From Clostridiales bacterium (GTDB taxonomy: Bacteria; Bacillota; Clostridia; Lachnospirales; Lachnospiraceae): DNA of 64,000 bases. The position numbers and the translations under genes were made by a program. The notes below the pieces were generated by a model. It saw only the letters and a list, made by a program, of their open reading frames with translations, was not told the DNA's origin and searched no databases. This document shows positions 55,846-63,804 of the stretch, in pieces (position 1 is the first letter of the stretch; the number at the start of each line of letters is the position of its first letter). The stretch is taken from positions 1 through 64,000 of the forward strand of contig JAJQDV010000049.1 in the NCBI GenBank assembly GCA_021202015.1. Reading direction: 5' to 3'.

Positions 55846-57249
55846 TTACAGCACATCCGCGAAATGCACCTGCAGCCTCCGGAAGATCACGGTTCCCACT
55901 ACAAAAACCACCACGACCAGCCCCCAGAAATAGCAGGTCATCACCGGCGTCTGCCAGAACCACGTATGCTCGATCAGCGCCGACCGGTATCCCTCCACGA
56001 CATAAAACATGGGATTCAGCTGGAAAACAATTCGCAGCGCGGAAGGCAGGCCGATTCCGTCAAAATTCCACATGATCGGCGTCAGCCAGGTACCCACCTG
56101 CAGCACGATACCGATGACCTGTGTCAGATCCCGGAAAAACACGGCGATGGAACTGGTCAGATAACCCAGCCCCAGCGACAGGGCAAATACACAGAAGGAA
56201 TAATACAGGATCTGTACATACGACAGGCTCACACCGAATCCCATGATGGCAAACATCACAATCATGAAGGCGATAAAAAACACATGCACAAATATCGCCG
56301 ATATGATCTTTATGATCGGCAGTATGCTGATCTTAAATACTACTTTTTTCACCAGATAATTATATTCGATCAGCGCGTTTGCACCGCCGTTTAAGGAATC
56401 CTGAAAGAAAAACCAGGGAACGAGTCCGGCGATCAGCCAGAGCACAAAGGGTACCGTAATCCCGGCTCTCGTATTGATCCCGCCGGCCTTCAGTCCCTTT
56501 TCAAAGACAAACCAGTACAGGACAACCGTAACGATCGGCTGTACAAAAGCCCAGAATATCCCCAGATAGGAACCCGCAAACCTTGTCTTAAAATCGTTTT
56601 TGGCCAGCTGAAAGATCAGCCTGCGGTTCTCGACCAGTTCCTTCGGCAGGCTCCACAGCATTCCGGAAAAAACAAGCGCAAGTATAAACACAAAATCAAC
56701 GCCGACGCAGAAGATCACTTTCTTTACAATAACGCCGACCTGATCCTGCTCCTCCACCATCTGCGCAATGCCGCAGCCGCTGACGTCCCACGCCAGATAC
56801 GGATCCCCGTCCGCGGCTTCCACCAGGAGAGCGTTTTCATAAGAAAAGCCGGTAATGCCGTTCATCTCCTCCGGTTCCGAAAGGAGATCCGACGACAGAG
56901 AAATCACGCCGTCTCCATACACAAAGGAAATATCCTGTATTTCCGTCACGGAAGCCGCCTCGCCTAAGTCAAAGCGAATCACACTCACATCCGCGGGGAT
57001 TGAAAAAACGAGGGTCTGCTCTGTATTCGCCTCCTCATAAGCCGCAGCCGCCGACTGTTCTTCGCTGAAATCAGTTTCGGACTCCAGATAAAACATCTGC
57101 ATCGTCTGAACGGTGTCGGAAGTCAGTGTGACCTGAACATCGATCGTTTTCTCACTCGCAGATTCGCTGTATCCGATGAAAATCAGATAATTCAGGACAG
57201 CCATCAGTATGATCACAATAACCGACGCTGCTTTTTTCTTCGCTGACAT
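55846..57249 (-). CDS. wzm: Polysaccharide ABC transporter permease with extracytoplasmic N-terminal domain
   Basis: The 467-residue protein ends in a typical ABC-2 permease (~205-467: LAKNDFKTRFAGSYLGIFWA, LVPWFFFQDSLNGGANAL, FQLNPMFYVVEGYRSALI). It differs from ordinary Wzm (~260 residues) by an N-terminal helix (SVIVIILMAVLNYLIFIGY), about 145 residues predicted outside (Glu/Thr/Ser-rich, beta-like), and a second helix (VVKKVIFCVGVDFVFILALV). The extra domain resembles the external domain plan of the DUF2142 proteins here. AGAGGAG precedes the ATG. With Wzt it exports the completed chain. Confidence 0.92.
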   Translation of the reverse strand: MSAKKKAASVIVIILMAVLNYLIFIGYSESASEKTIDVQVTLTSDTVQTMQMFYLESETDFSEEQSAAAAYEEANTEQTLVFSIPADVSVIRFDLGEAASVTEIQDISFVYGDGVISLSSDLLSEPEEMNGITGFSYENALLVEAADGDPYLAWDVSGCGIAQMVEEQDQVGVIVKKVIFCVGVDFVFILALVFSGMLWSLPKELVENRRLIFQLAKNDFKTRFAGSYLGIFWAFVQPIVTVVLYWFVFEKGLKAGGINTRAGITVPFVLWLIAGLVPWFFFQDSLNGGANALIEYNYLVKKVVFKISILPIIKIISAIFVHVFFIAFMIVMFAIMGFGVSLSYVQILYYSFCVFALSLGLGYLTSSIAVFFRDLTQVIGIVLQVGTWLTPIMWNFDGIGLPSALRIVFQLNPMFYVVEGYRSALIEHTWFWQTPVMTCYFWGLVVVVFVVGTVIFRRLQVHFADVL

Positions 57250-57313
57250 AGTTAAAAACTCCTCTAAAGCACACTCTTATAAAAGGAAATCGTTTCCGAA
57301 AATTCACGCTGGC

Positions 57314-59104
57314 TTAGTTGTCTTCGTTCCCCCGGCGAATACTGAAATCCCCCCGCTCCAATGTCCAGTTTACATTATAACAGGGATCTCCCTTCTCCAG
57401 AATTCCCTTCCACCTGTCGCGAAAATACTGCCTGTCGCACTGCATGCGGACGGTTTCGGCTCCATCCGATCTGCGTCCTTTTTTTCGCGGCTTATAACTG
57501 TACATCTCAATCTTCGGATCGAATACGATCCGCTTATCTCTTTCACCGGCTCTCAGGCACAGATCCGTGTCATAAAATTCTGTGTTCAGATTTTCATCAA
57601 AACCGCCCATTTCCTCAAACAGCTGACGGGAAATCATCATGCAGTCCCCCGTTACCGCACTGTAGTTTAACTGAATCTGCAGCCGGTTAAGATACCCCGG
57701 AGATCTCCGGCTATCTCCCACCATAACAGATCCGGCAGTCTCATTCATTCCGACCACCACTCCGGCATGCGAGATCGAACCGTTCGGAAAATACAGCTTC
57801 GCTCCAACAATCCCGACTTCTTCTCTCTGACAGTTCGCGAGCATCCGTTCCAGCCAGTCCGGCGCAATCACTTCCGTGTCACAATGCAGGAAAACCAGAT
57901 ACTGACCGTCGCACTGTCTCACGGTATCGTTATAGACAGCGGACTCGTTCTTCTCCCGGCCGGAACGCAGGAATGTGACCCGATTTGTATTCAGAAGCTC
58001 CCGTTGATATGCGGGATCCTGCTGCTCTGTGTCGGCACTTCCGACAATAAAAATATGATAATGATCATATGTTGACTTTTTCAGAACAGAATCCACACAT
58101 CGCCGCAGATCCCGCACGGAACCCCTGTCTGAGATCAATATATCTATCCTGTCCCGGCTTTTCACCGGATAATTCACCCGGTAATGTCCCCAGAAAGGAA
58201 GCCGTTCCACCTGTGCGTCCGGCTCGCCGACGCGGCGCAGATGTTCCTCGACCGCCCGCCTTCCGGCTTCATATGCATACAGCTTGCTCTCCGGATTCCC
58301 GGCTACGGAATCCGGATGACATCTCCAGTGATACAGCACCTTCGGAATATGGTATACCGCACGCGCTTTTTCTACACAGCGCAAAATAAAATCATAATCC
58401 TGGGAACCGTCAAAATCAGATCGAAACCCGCCGATCCCGTCCACAATACATTTTTTTGCCACAAAAAAATGACAGATGTAATTGCAGGAGCGAAGCAGGT
58501 CGAGATTGAAATCCGGTTTAAACGCCGGTTCAAAATGCTTCGCGAGATTGTCGCGAACCTTATCCTCATCCGTATAGACGGCATCCGCATCCGGATGGCG
58601 GTTTATTACCTGCACAACCTCAAAAAGAGCGTCCGGCGCCAGCAGATCATCGTGATCCAGGAGTCCGATATACGCCCCCTCCGCCATGGCGACAGCCGCA
58701 TTTGTATTACCGGCAATGCCCGTGTTCCGATCCAGCCGCCGATATTTGATCCTCGTCTCTTTCCCGTACTGATCCCGGACAAACTGCTCCGGTCCATTCT
58801 CAGAACTCCCGTCCGCAAGACACAATTCCCAGTTCTCATATGACTGGTCCAGCACCGAATCGATCATCTCTTTTAAATAAGGCAGAGGCGTATTATAAAG
58901 AGGAACCGGAATGCTGATCAGCGGAGCCGTTCTGAATACAGTCTTCCTTTGCCTGTCCAGCTCCTCTTCCGTCAGCATGTGAGCCTTCCGCCAGTCCCTG
59001 TATCCGTCTCCCATCAGGCGAAGCCGGACACGCCTGAAGCACGCTCTGAAACCATTATTTTTCAGATATCGAAATGTTCTTTTTATATCATAAACAGTTA
59101 TCAT
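57314..59104 (-). CDS. Double-module GT2 glycosyltransferase
   Basis: The 596-residue protein has two GT-A modules. The first (~40-270) has ISIPVPLYNTPLPYLKEM, CLADGSSENGPEQ, GLLDHDDLLAPDALFE and the TDEDK motif. The second (~310-560) has a shorter nucleotide-binding start (IDILISDRGSVRDL), FLHCDTEVIAPDW and NTEFYDTDLCLRAG. Its architecture matches the 18244 and 51265 glycosyltransferases. Likely a cytoplasmic chain-building transferase with unknown sugar specificity. A near-perfect promoter ends only a few bases before the ATG, so the message may be leaderless; no conventional ribosome binding site is present. Confidence 0.88.
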   Translation of the reverse strand: MITVYDIKRTFRYLKNNGFRACFRRVRLRLMGDGYRDWRKAHMLTEEELDRQRKTVFRTAPLISIPVPLYNTPLPYLKEMIDSVLDQSYENWELCLADGSSENGPEQFVRDQYGKETRIKYRRLDRNTGIAGNTNAAVAMAEGAYIGLLDHDDLLAPDALFEVVQVINRHPDADAVYTDEDKVRDNLAKHFEPAFKPDFNLDLLRSCNYICHFFVAKKCIVDGIGGFRSDFDGSQDYDFILRCVEKARAVYHIPKVLYHWRCHPDSVAGNPESKLYAYEAGRRAVEEHLRRVGEPDAQVERLPFWGHYRVNYPVKSRDRIDILISDRGSVRDLRRCVDSVLKKSTYDHYHIFIVGSADTEQQDPAYQRELLNTNRVTFLRSGREKNESAVYNDTVRQCDGQYLVFLHCDTEVIAPDWLERMLANCQREEVGIVGAKLYFPNGSISHAGVVVGMNETAGSVMVGDSRRSPGYLNRLQIQLNYSAVTGDCMMISRQLFEEMGGFDENLNTEFYDTDLCLRAGERDKRIVFDPKIEMYSYKPRKKGRRSDGAETVRMQCDRQYFRDRWKGILEKGDPCYNVNWTLERGDFSIRRGNEDN

Positions 59105-59112
59105 ATTCCGCC

Positions 59113-59141
59113 ATTATAGCAACACCGCTTTTTAATTGCAA
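59113..59141 (-). promoter_or_regulatory. Promoter directly before the double GT2 gene at 57314
   Basis: TTGCAA, 17 bases, perfect TATAAT on the minus strand. The predicted start of transcription (~59106) is two or so bases before the ATG at 59104. It could drive a transcription unit running from this GT2 gene through wzm, the methyltransferase and wzt. Confidence 0.62.
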
Positions 59142-59186
59142 GGAAAACAGACAGGGTTAAGGTCGATTTATTTCTTATTTCCTGCG

Positions 59187-60425
59187 CTAATCCCTGCGGA
59201 ACAGATCCCTCGTATACACCTTCTCCTGCACATCGTCCAAACAGCTGTCATAGCGGTTCGCGATAATGGAATCCGACATGATCTTGAACTGGTCGAGGTC
59301 ATTGACCACCTTGCTCCCGAAAAACGTGCTCCCGTTCTCCAGCGTCGGCTCGTAGACGATGACCGTGGCGCCCTTCGCCTTGATCCGCTTCATGATCCCC
59401 TGGATGCTGCTCTGTCTGAAATTATCGGAATTCGTCTTCATGGTCAGGCGGTACACGCCGACCATGCAGGTCTTTTCCTCCGTCGCGTTATAGTCGCCGC
59501 GGTTATAATAATCATAATATCCCGCCTGCCGCAGCACGCGGTCCGCAATAAAATCCTTCCGCGTGCGGTTGGACTCCACGATGGCCTCGATCAGGTTCTC
59601 CGGCACATCCTTATAGTTGGCGAGCAGCTGCTTCGTATCCTTCGGCAGGCAGTAGCCGCCGTAACCGAAGGAGGGATTGTTGTAATGGCTGCCGATCCGG
59701 GGATCCAGGCATACGCCCTCGATGATCTGCTGCGTGTTCAGTCCCTTCATCTCCGCATAGGTATCCAGCTCATTGAAATAGGACACCCGGAGCGCCAGAT
59801 AAGTGTTCGCGAACAGCTTTACCGCCTCAGCTTCCGTAAATCCCATAAAGAGCTTGGCGATATCCTCCTTGATCGCGCCCTCCTCCAGGAGACCGGCAAA
59901 GGTGTGAGCCGCCTTGCTGAGCCGCTCATCGTTTAAATCCGTGCCGACAATGATCCGGGAAGGATAGAGGTTGTCATACAGTGCGCGGGACTCCCGCAGA
60001 AACTCCGGACTGAAAAGGACATTTTCCGTTCCGTATTTTTCTCTTACAGACTCCGTATAACCCACCGGAATCGTGGACTTGATCACCATGAACGCCTCGG
60101 GCGCATACTTCATGACCAGCTCGATCACGGCCTCTACCGCGGACGTATCGAAAAAATCCTTCGTGCTGTCATAATTCGTCGGCGCGGCGATCACGACAAA
60201 ATCAGCGCCGGTATAGGCCGCTTCCGCATCCAGCGTAGCGGTCAGATTCAGCTCACGTTCCGCCAGATACTGCTCAATATCGACATCCTGAATGGGGGAA
60301 ATCCGGTTGTTTACCATCTCCACCTTCTCCGGAATAATGTCAACTGCATATACTTCATGATGCTGCGCCAGTAAAATGGCGTTGGATAAACCGACGTATC
60401 CGGTTCCCGCAACTGCGATCTTCAT
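59187..60425 (-). CDS. ugd: UDP-glucose 6-dehydrogenase
   Basis: The 412-residue enzyme begins [20 protein letters not shown] (NAD-binding). Other marks are [25 protein letters not shown] and [14 protein letters not shown] with the catalytic cysteine. It oxidises UDP-glucose to UDP-glucuronate with two NAD. GGAGG precedes the ATG. It follows the UDP-glucuronate epimerase gene after 119 bases that contain a dispersed hairpin repeat. Confidence 0.94.
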   Translation of the reverse strand: MKIAVAGTGYVGLSNAILLAQHHEVYAVDIIPEKVEMVNNRISPIQDVDIEQYLAERELNLTATLDAEAAYTGADFVVIAAPTNYDSTKDFFDTSAVEAVIELVMKYAPEAFMVIKSTIPVGYTESVREKYGTENVLFSPEFLRESRALYDNLYPSRIIVGTDLNDERLSKAAHTFAGLLEEGAIKEDIAKLFMGFTEAEAVKLFANTYLALRVSYFNELDTYAEMKGLNTQQIIEGVCLDPRIGSHYNNPSFGYGGYCLPKDTKQLLANYKDVPENLIEAIVESNRTRKDFIADRVLRQAGYYDYYNRGDYNATEEKTCMVGVYRLTMKTNSDNFRQSSIQGIMKRIKAKGATVIVYEPTLENGSTFFGSKVVNDLDQFKIMSDSIIANRYDSCLDDVQEKVYTRDLFRRD

Positions 60426-60464
60426 ATTCGTAAATCCTCCGTTTTCTTATGTCTCTTAACTTCC

Positions 60465-60501
60465 ATGCGCTGCTGTCGCAGCGCGCCAACATCTGTGAAG
60501 G
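60465..60501 (+). repeat. Dispersed hairpin repeat, copy A
   Basis: A 37-base stretch beginning ATGCGCTGCT and containing GCGCTGC-TGTC-GCAGCGC matches the reverse complement of 63431-63467 at 33 of 37 positions. It lies in the gap between the epimerase and ugd. Confidence 0.75.
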
Positions 60502-60544
60502 TTGAATACGGGCATTCGATTCATGACCTACTGCCCCGGTATCA

Positions 60545-61546
60545 TCAAATATGATAATACTCGCGATACCACTCTGCAAAACGTGTCAGGCCGGTCTCAA
60601 TATCCGTATCCGGCTTAAACCCAAAGTCTTCCATCAGATCCGTCACATCCGCGTAAGTCTGATACACATCACCCGGCTGCATCGGACAGAACTCCTTCTC
60701 TGCCTTCTTTCCCAGGCATCGCTCCAGTGTCTCGATAAAATCCATCAGTTTTACCGGTTTATTATTTCCGATATTATAGATTTTGTACCGCGCTCCGCAT
60801 TCATTCTCCGCGGGCGGATTGTTCAGGATATTTTTCATGCCGTACACAATGTCGTCGATGTAGGTGAAATCGCGGTACATATCCCCCTGATTGAACACCC
60901 TGATCGGCTCCCCCGCCATGATCCTGTTCGCGAAAGAAAAATATGCCATATCCGGCCGCCCCAGCGGCCCGTAAACGGTAAAAAAACGAAGTCCCGTCGC
61001 CGGAATATCATAGAGCTTGCTGTAGCAGTGTGCCATCAGCTCGTCCGACCGCTTGGTCGCAGCGTACAGGCTTACGGGGCAGTCCGCTTTATCCTCCGTG
61101 GAAAACGGAATCTTTTTATTCGATCCGTAGACCGAACTCGAGGATGCGAAGACCAGATGGTCCACCGGATAATGGCGGCAGCACTCCAGGACATTGTAAA
61201 ATCCGATGATATTCGACTGTATGTAAGCGTCCGGATGATCGATGCTGTTCCTCACGCCGGCCTGCGCGCCGAGATTCACGACGATATCCGGTTTTTCCTG
61301 TACAAAAACGCGCTCCAGCGCCTCACGGTCAGCCAGATCTCCCCTGATAAAACGAAAGCGATCAGATTCTTTTAAAATCCTCAGCCGATCCTCCTTCAGG
61401 CCGACCTCATAGTAGCTGTTTAAATTATCGAATCCCGCCACGGCGCAGCCCGCTTCCAACAGCGCCCTCGTCAGATGATAACCGATGAAACCGGCAGCGC
61501 CTGTGACAAGTATTTTTTTATTGATATCCAGTTCCCTGCAGTTCAT
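60545..61546 (-). CDS. UDP-glucuronate 4-epimerase (NAD-dependent epimerase)
   Basis: The 333-residue SDR has ILVTGAAGFIGYHLTRALLE, FDNLNSYYEVGLKEDRL, FASSSSVYGSNKKIPFS, YAATKRSDELMAHCYSKLY (catalytic Tyr/Lys) and TGLRFFTVYGPLGRPDMAYF. This is the CapI/WbnF type of UDP-GlcA 4-epimerase. With Ugd it would produce UDP-galacturonate. AGAGGAGC precedes the ATG by six bases. It is the first gene of the leftward polysaccharide operon, behind a promoter with a palindrome around its -35. Confidence 0.9.
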   Translation of the reverse strand: MNCRELDINKKILVTGAAGFIGYHLTRALLEAGCAVAGFDNLNSYYEVGLKEDRLRILKESDRFRFIRGDLADREALERVFVQEKPDIVVNLGAQAGVRNSIDHPDAYIQSNIIGFYNVLECCRHYPVDHLVFASSSSVYGSNKKIPFSTEDKADCPVSLYAATKRSDELMAHCYSKLYDIPATGLRFFTVYGPLGRPDMAYFSFANRIMAGEPIRVFNQGDMYRDFTYIDDIVYGMKNILNNPPAENECGARYKIYNIGNNKPVKLMDFIETLERCLGKKAEKEFCPMQPGDVYQTYADVTDLMEDFGFKPDTDIETGLTRFAEWYREYYHI

Positions 61547-61600
61547 GCCAAAGCTCCTCTGTTTTGTGACCGGCTGTTATAACAAAACACATACTTTCAC

Positions 61601-61629
61601 AGTATAAAACAAGAGCGCTCTTTTTTCAA
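61601..61629 (-). promoter_or_regulatory. Promoter of the polysaccharide operon with a palindrome around the -35
   Basis: TTGAAA, 17 bases, TATACT on the minus strand, ending ~55 bases before the epimerase ATG. The -35 and spacer sit inside a 13-bp inverted repeat, the same geometry as the amidase promoter at 15423. Confidence 0.7.
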
Positions 61630-61640
61630 GAGCGCTCTTG
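61610..61640. repeat. 13-bp perfect inverted repeat over the -35 element
   Basis: CAAGAGCGCTCTT and AAGAGCGCTCTTG flank a five-base centre. Each arm contains the palindrome AGAGCGCTCT, so the element is both a direct and an inverted repeat. A T-rich stretch follows on the plus strand, so it could also stop plus-strand transcripts. Confidence 0.8.
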
Positions 61641-61678
61641 TATATTTTCTTCTTTTTGTAAAAATTACATTACTTTTC

Positions 61679-61714
61679 ACTCGCAGCCACTCACTCCGCT
61701 GAGCGGCTGCGAGT
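61679..61714. other. 10-bp inverted repeat in the divergent gap
   Basis: ACTCGCAGCC and GGCTGCGAGT enclose 16 bases between the leftward epimerase promoter and the rightward HipBA promoter. No T-run follows on either side within a few bases, so its role (operator or transcription barrier) is open. Confidence 0.45.
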
Positions 61715-61760
61715 CAGCTCCAAAATGCTGATTTTTATCATTTTGTGTGTAATCCGTGGA

Positions 61761-61816
61761 TAAAATATTAACCATCGCTTGACAAAACAACATATTTTAG
61801 CTAAAATATTATCCAT
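61761..61816 (+). repeat. Direct repeats flanking and overlapping the HipBA promoter
   Basis: TAAAATATTAACCAT (61761-61775) and TAAAATATTATCCAT (61802-61816) differ at one base and are 41 bases apart. GGATA at the left and TATCC at the right recall the half-sites of HipB operators. Confidence 0.6.
61779..61807 (+). promoter_or_regulatory. HipBA-type operon promoter
   Basis: Perfect TTGACA, 17 bases, TAAAAT. The predicted start of transcription coincides with the ATG at 61815. The perfect 18-bp palindrome ATATTTTAGCTAAAATAT (61792-61809) covers the -10, a natural autorepression site. Confidence 0.72.
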
Positions 61817-62096
61817 GAACAACTTCAATTTATTCAAATCTCCGGGTGATGTAAATCAGGAAATTGCCATGAGAATGCGGCAGAGAAGAAAGGAGAAAAA
61901 ATTAACGCAGATACAGCTCAGCGAACGCTCTGATGTAAGTCTCGGATCGCTCAAACGCTTTGAGCGCACCGGGGAGATTTCTCTGTCTTCACTCATCAAG
62001 ATAAGCTATGCATTGGGATGTGAAGAAGACTTCGATGCGTTGTTTTCAAAAAAAGGATATACATCGATTCAGGAGGTAATTGATGAACAATTATAA
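61815..62096 (+). CDS. XRE-family antitoxin/regulator (HipB-like)
   Basis: Start set to ATG 61815 (MNNFNLFKSPGDVNQ), because the ORF-track start lies in the -35 region of the promoter. The 93-residue protein has a helix-turn-helix: MRMRQRRKEKKLTQIQLSER and SDVSLGSLKRFERTGEIS. It is expected to bind the palindrome over its promoter and repress the pair, and to hold the HipA partner inactive. The 3' end overlaps the hipA start by 14 bp. The region is AT-rich and on the opposite strand from the polysaccharide operon, which fits an acquired module. Confidence 0.88.
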   Translation: MNNFNLFKSPGDVNQEIAMRMRQRRKEKKLTQIQLSERSDVSLGSLKRFERTGEISLSSLIKISYALGCEEDFDALFSKKGYTSIQEVIDEQL

Positions 62097-63204
62097 AACA
62101 GTCACGGTATGGATGGATAACCATAAGGTCGGCACACTGGCCTTAACCGCAAACCATCTTGCCGCGTTCGAATATGATCCGGAGTGGATTTTAAACGGGT
62201 TTTCTGTCAGTCCTCTTTCTTTGCCCCTGCAAGGCGGTGTTTTTACTCCCGGAAAATATGAAACATTTGAAGGTCTATTTGGTGTTTTCTCAGACAGCCT
62301 GCCTGACGGATGGGGAAGACTTCTCCTGGACCGTCTGCTGGCAAAGGGAAAAATCAATCCCGCAGAAGTCAACAGCCTGAACCGACTGGCAATTGTCGGC
62401 GCTGCAGGAATGGGAGCGCTCACCTACCAGCCGGAAATAAATCTGACTGCGGAATGGGCAGCCATGTCCCTGGACCAGATCGCTCAGGAGTGTAAAAAAC
62501 TGTTTGCGGCGGAAGAATCTGATAATCTGGATGCGCTGTTTCAAATGGGCGGCTCCTCCGGCGGTGCAAGGCCCAAAATTTTTTATAAGATAGACGAAGA
62601 TGACTGGATTGTAAAATTTCCATCTTCAACAGACCGGAAAAATATCGGAGAACAGGAGTATGACTATTCTGTCTGCGCAAAAAAATGCGGTATTCAGATG
62701 CCGGAAACAAGATTCCTTTCATCAAAGCTGAACGGCGGCTATTTTGCCGTAAAGCGTTTTGACAGAGAGCAAAACAAAAGGATTCATATGGTTTCGGTAA
62801 GCGGTCTGCTTGAAACGTCACATCGCATCCCGAACCTGGACTATCACATCCTGATGCAGCTGACGATGCAGTTGACACACAGCTATGAAGAAATTGAAAA
62901 ACTGTACCGGCAAATGTGCTTTAATGTATTTGCACATAACAGAGACGACCATTCTAAAAACTTTTCTTTTTTATATAAGGATGGCCGATGGCAGCTATCG
63001 CCGGCCTATGACCTGACATACAGCAACTCAATCGGGGGCGAACATGCAACAACAGTCAACGGAAATGGCCGTGATCCCGGTATGGAGGATCTGCTCGCTG
63101 TTGCAAAACAGATAAAATTTGATGAAAAAAAAGCGAAAACCATTGCTGAAAAAATCAGAGAAATTGTATATGCTGATCTGAAAAAATACTTAAGGGACCG
63201 CTGA
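62083..63204 (+). CDS. hipA: HipA-family serine/threonine kinase toxin
   Basis: ATG 62083 follows AGGAGG by six bases; the ORF-track TTG is one codon earlier. The 373-residue protein has HipA N1-like start (VTVWMDNHKVGTLAL), PLSLPLQGGVF, DSLPDGWGRLLLDRLL, the glycine-rich MGGSSGGARPKI loop, and the kinase catalytic loop NVFAHNRDDHSKNFSFL followed by SPAYDLTYS. E. coli HipA phosphorylates GltX and causes growth arrest. All kinase residues appear present, so it is probably active. Confidence 0.92.
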   Translation: MNNYKTVTVWMDNHKVGTLALTANHLAAFEYDPEWILNGFSVSPLSLPLQGGVFTPGKYETFEGLFGVFSDSLPDGWGRLLLDRLLAKGKINPAEVNSLNRLAIVGAAGMGALTYQPEINLTAEWAAMSLDQIAQECKKLFAAEESDNLDALFQMGGSSGGARPKIFYKIDEDDWIVKFPSSTDRKNIGEQEYDYSVCAKKCGIQMPETRFLSSKLNGGYFAVKRFDREQNKRIHMVSVSGLLETSHRIPNLDYHILMQLTMQLTHSYEEIEKLYRQMCFNVFAHNRDDHSKNFSFLYKDGRWQLSPAYDLTYSNSIGGEHATTVNGNGRDPGMEDLLAVAKQIKFDEKKAKTIAEKIREIVYADLKKYLRDR

Positions 63205-63224
63205 AAAATAATACTTTTTATTTA

Positions 63225-63430
63225 CTATGAAAGTGTCGTGAATAGACAGTCAGATGGGGGTGCTTGCACACCCAGATGGCTGGATATTCGACGACCAAGC
63301 CGGTATGAGCAAGTAGGGCGATCAGCCCGGATTGCGAATACTGGCGGCTATCGCGGGAGCTCGAAGAGCGGATAAGTGAGATAGGAAATCTCTGATTTCC
63401 GTAATCGAACTTATGCAGAGCTGCGATGGG
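63225..63430. other. Structured, non-coding-looking segment of unknown type
   Basis: The stretch contains several hairpins: GGTG/CACC near 63258, GGGC-GATCA-GCCC, and GGAAATC-TCT-GATTTCC (63384-63400). No ORF shows family similarity. It continues directly into the dispersed repeat at 63431 and the broken dehydrogenase. It could be the end of a degenerate mobile element or a structured RNA; I cannot assign it. Confidence 0.35.
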
Positions 63431-63467
63431 CTTTCATAGATGTTGGCGCGCAGCGATAGCAGCGCAT
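63431..63467 (-). repeat. Dispersed hairpin repeat, copy B
   Basis: The reverse complement reads ATGCGCTGCTATCGCTGCGC and onward, matching copy A at 60465-60501 in 33 of 37 positions, in the opposite orientation. Confidence 0.75.
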
Positions 63468-63480
63468 GTGTGTTTAATAA

Positions 63481-63591
63481 AGAAGCCATATTAATGATGA
63501 CGCCGCCTCTCTCGTTTTCCAGAAAATACAGGACAGCTTTGCGGCAGCCGTACATGACACTGTTTAAATTAACACTCATCAAACGCTCGAA
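63481..63591 (-). pseudogene. Inverted middle fragment of a short-chain dehydrogenase
   Basis: On the minus strand [20 protein letters not shown] and [11 protein letters not shown] are the alpha-4 to beta-5 segment of an SDR enzyme. The similarity stops just before the catalytic serine region, where the dispersed repeat begins. The following SDR fragment is on the opposite strand, so the gene has been broken by an inversion. Confidence 0.75.
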
Positions 63592-63601
63592 CGCATTCCC
63601 G

Positions 63602-63784
63602 GATGAAGCGTCCTGGAACGCCATGACGGAAACACAGCTGCTGAAACGGGTCGGTTCCCCGATGGAGATTGCTTATCTCGCTCTCTATCTCGCCAGCGAT
63701 GAGTCCGGATTTACAAATGGCGTGTCCGTCATTGTTGACGGAGGAATTCATAATTCTCCGGCGACCGTTGTTGCTGATGAATAA
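63602..63784 (+). pseudogene. C-terminal fragment of a short-chain dehydrogenase
   Basis: On the plus strand [20 protein letters not shown] and [13 protein letters not shown] are the conserved C-terminal end of an SDR enzyme, complete to a stop. The N-terminal Rossmann motif and the YxxxK active site are missing. Only about ten bases separate it from the inverted middle fragment. Confidence 0.78.
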
Positions 63785-63804
63785 CGGCGCCTGATACTGT
63801 ATGG

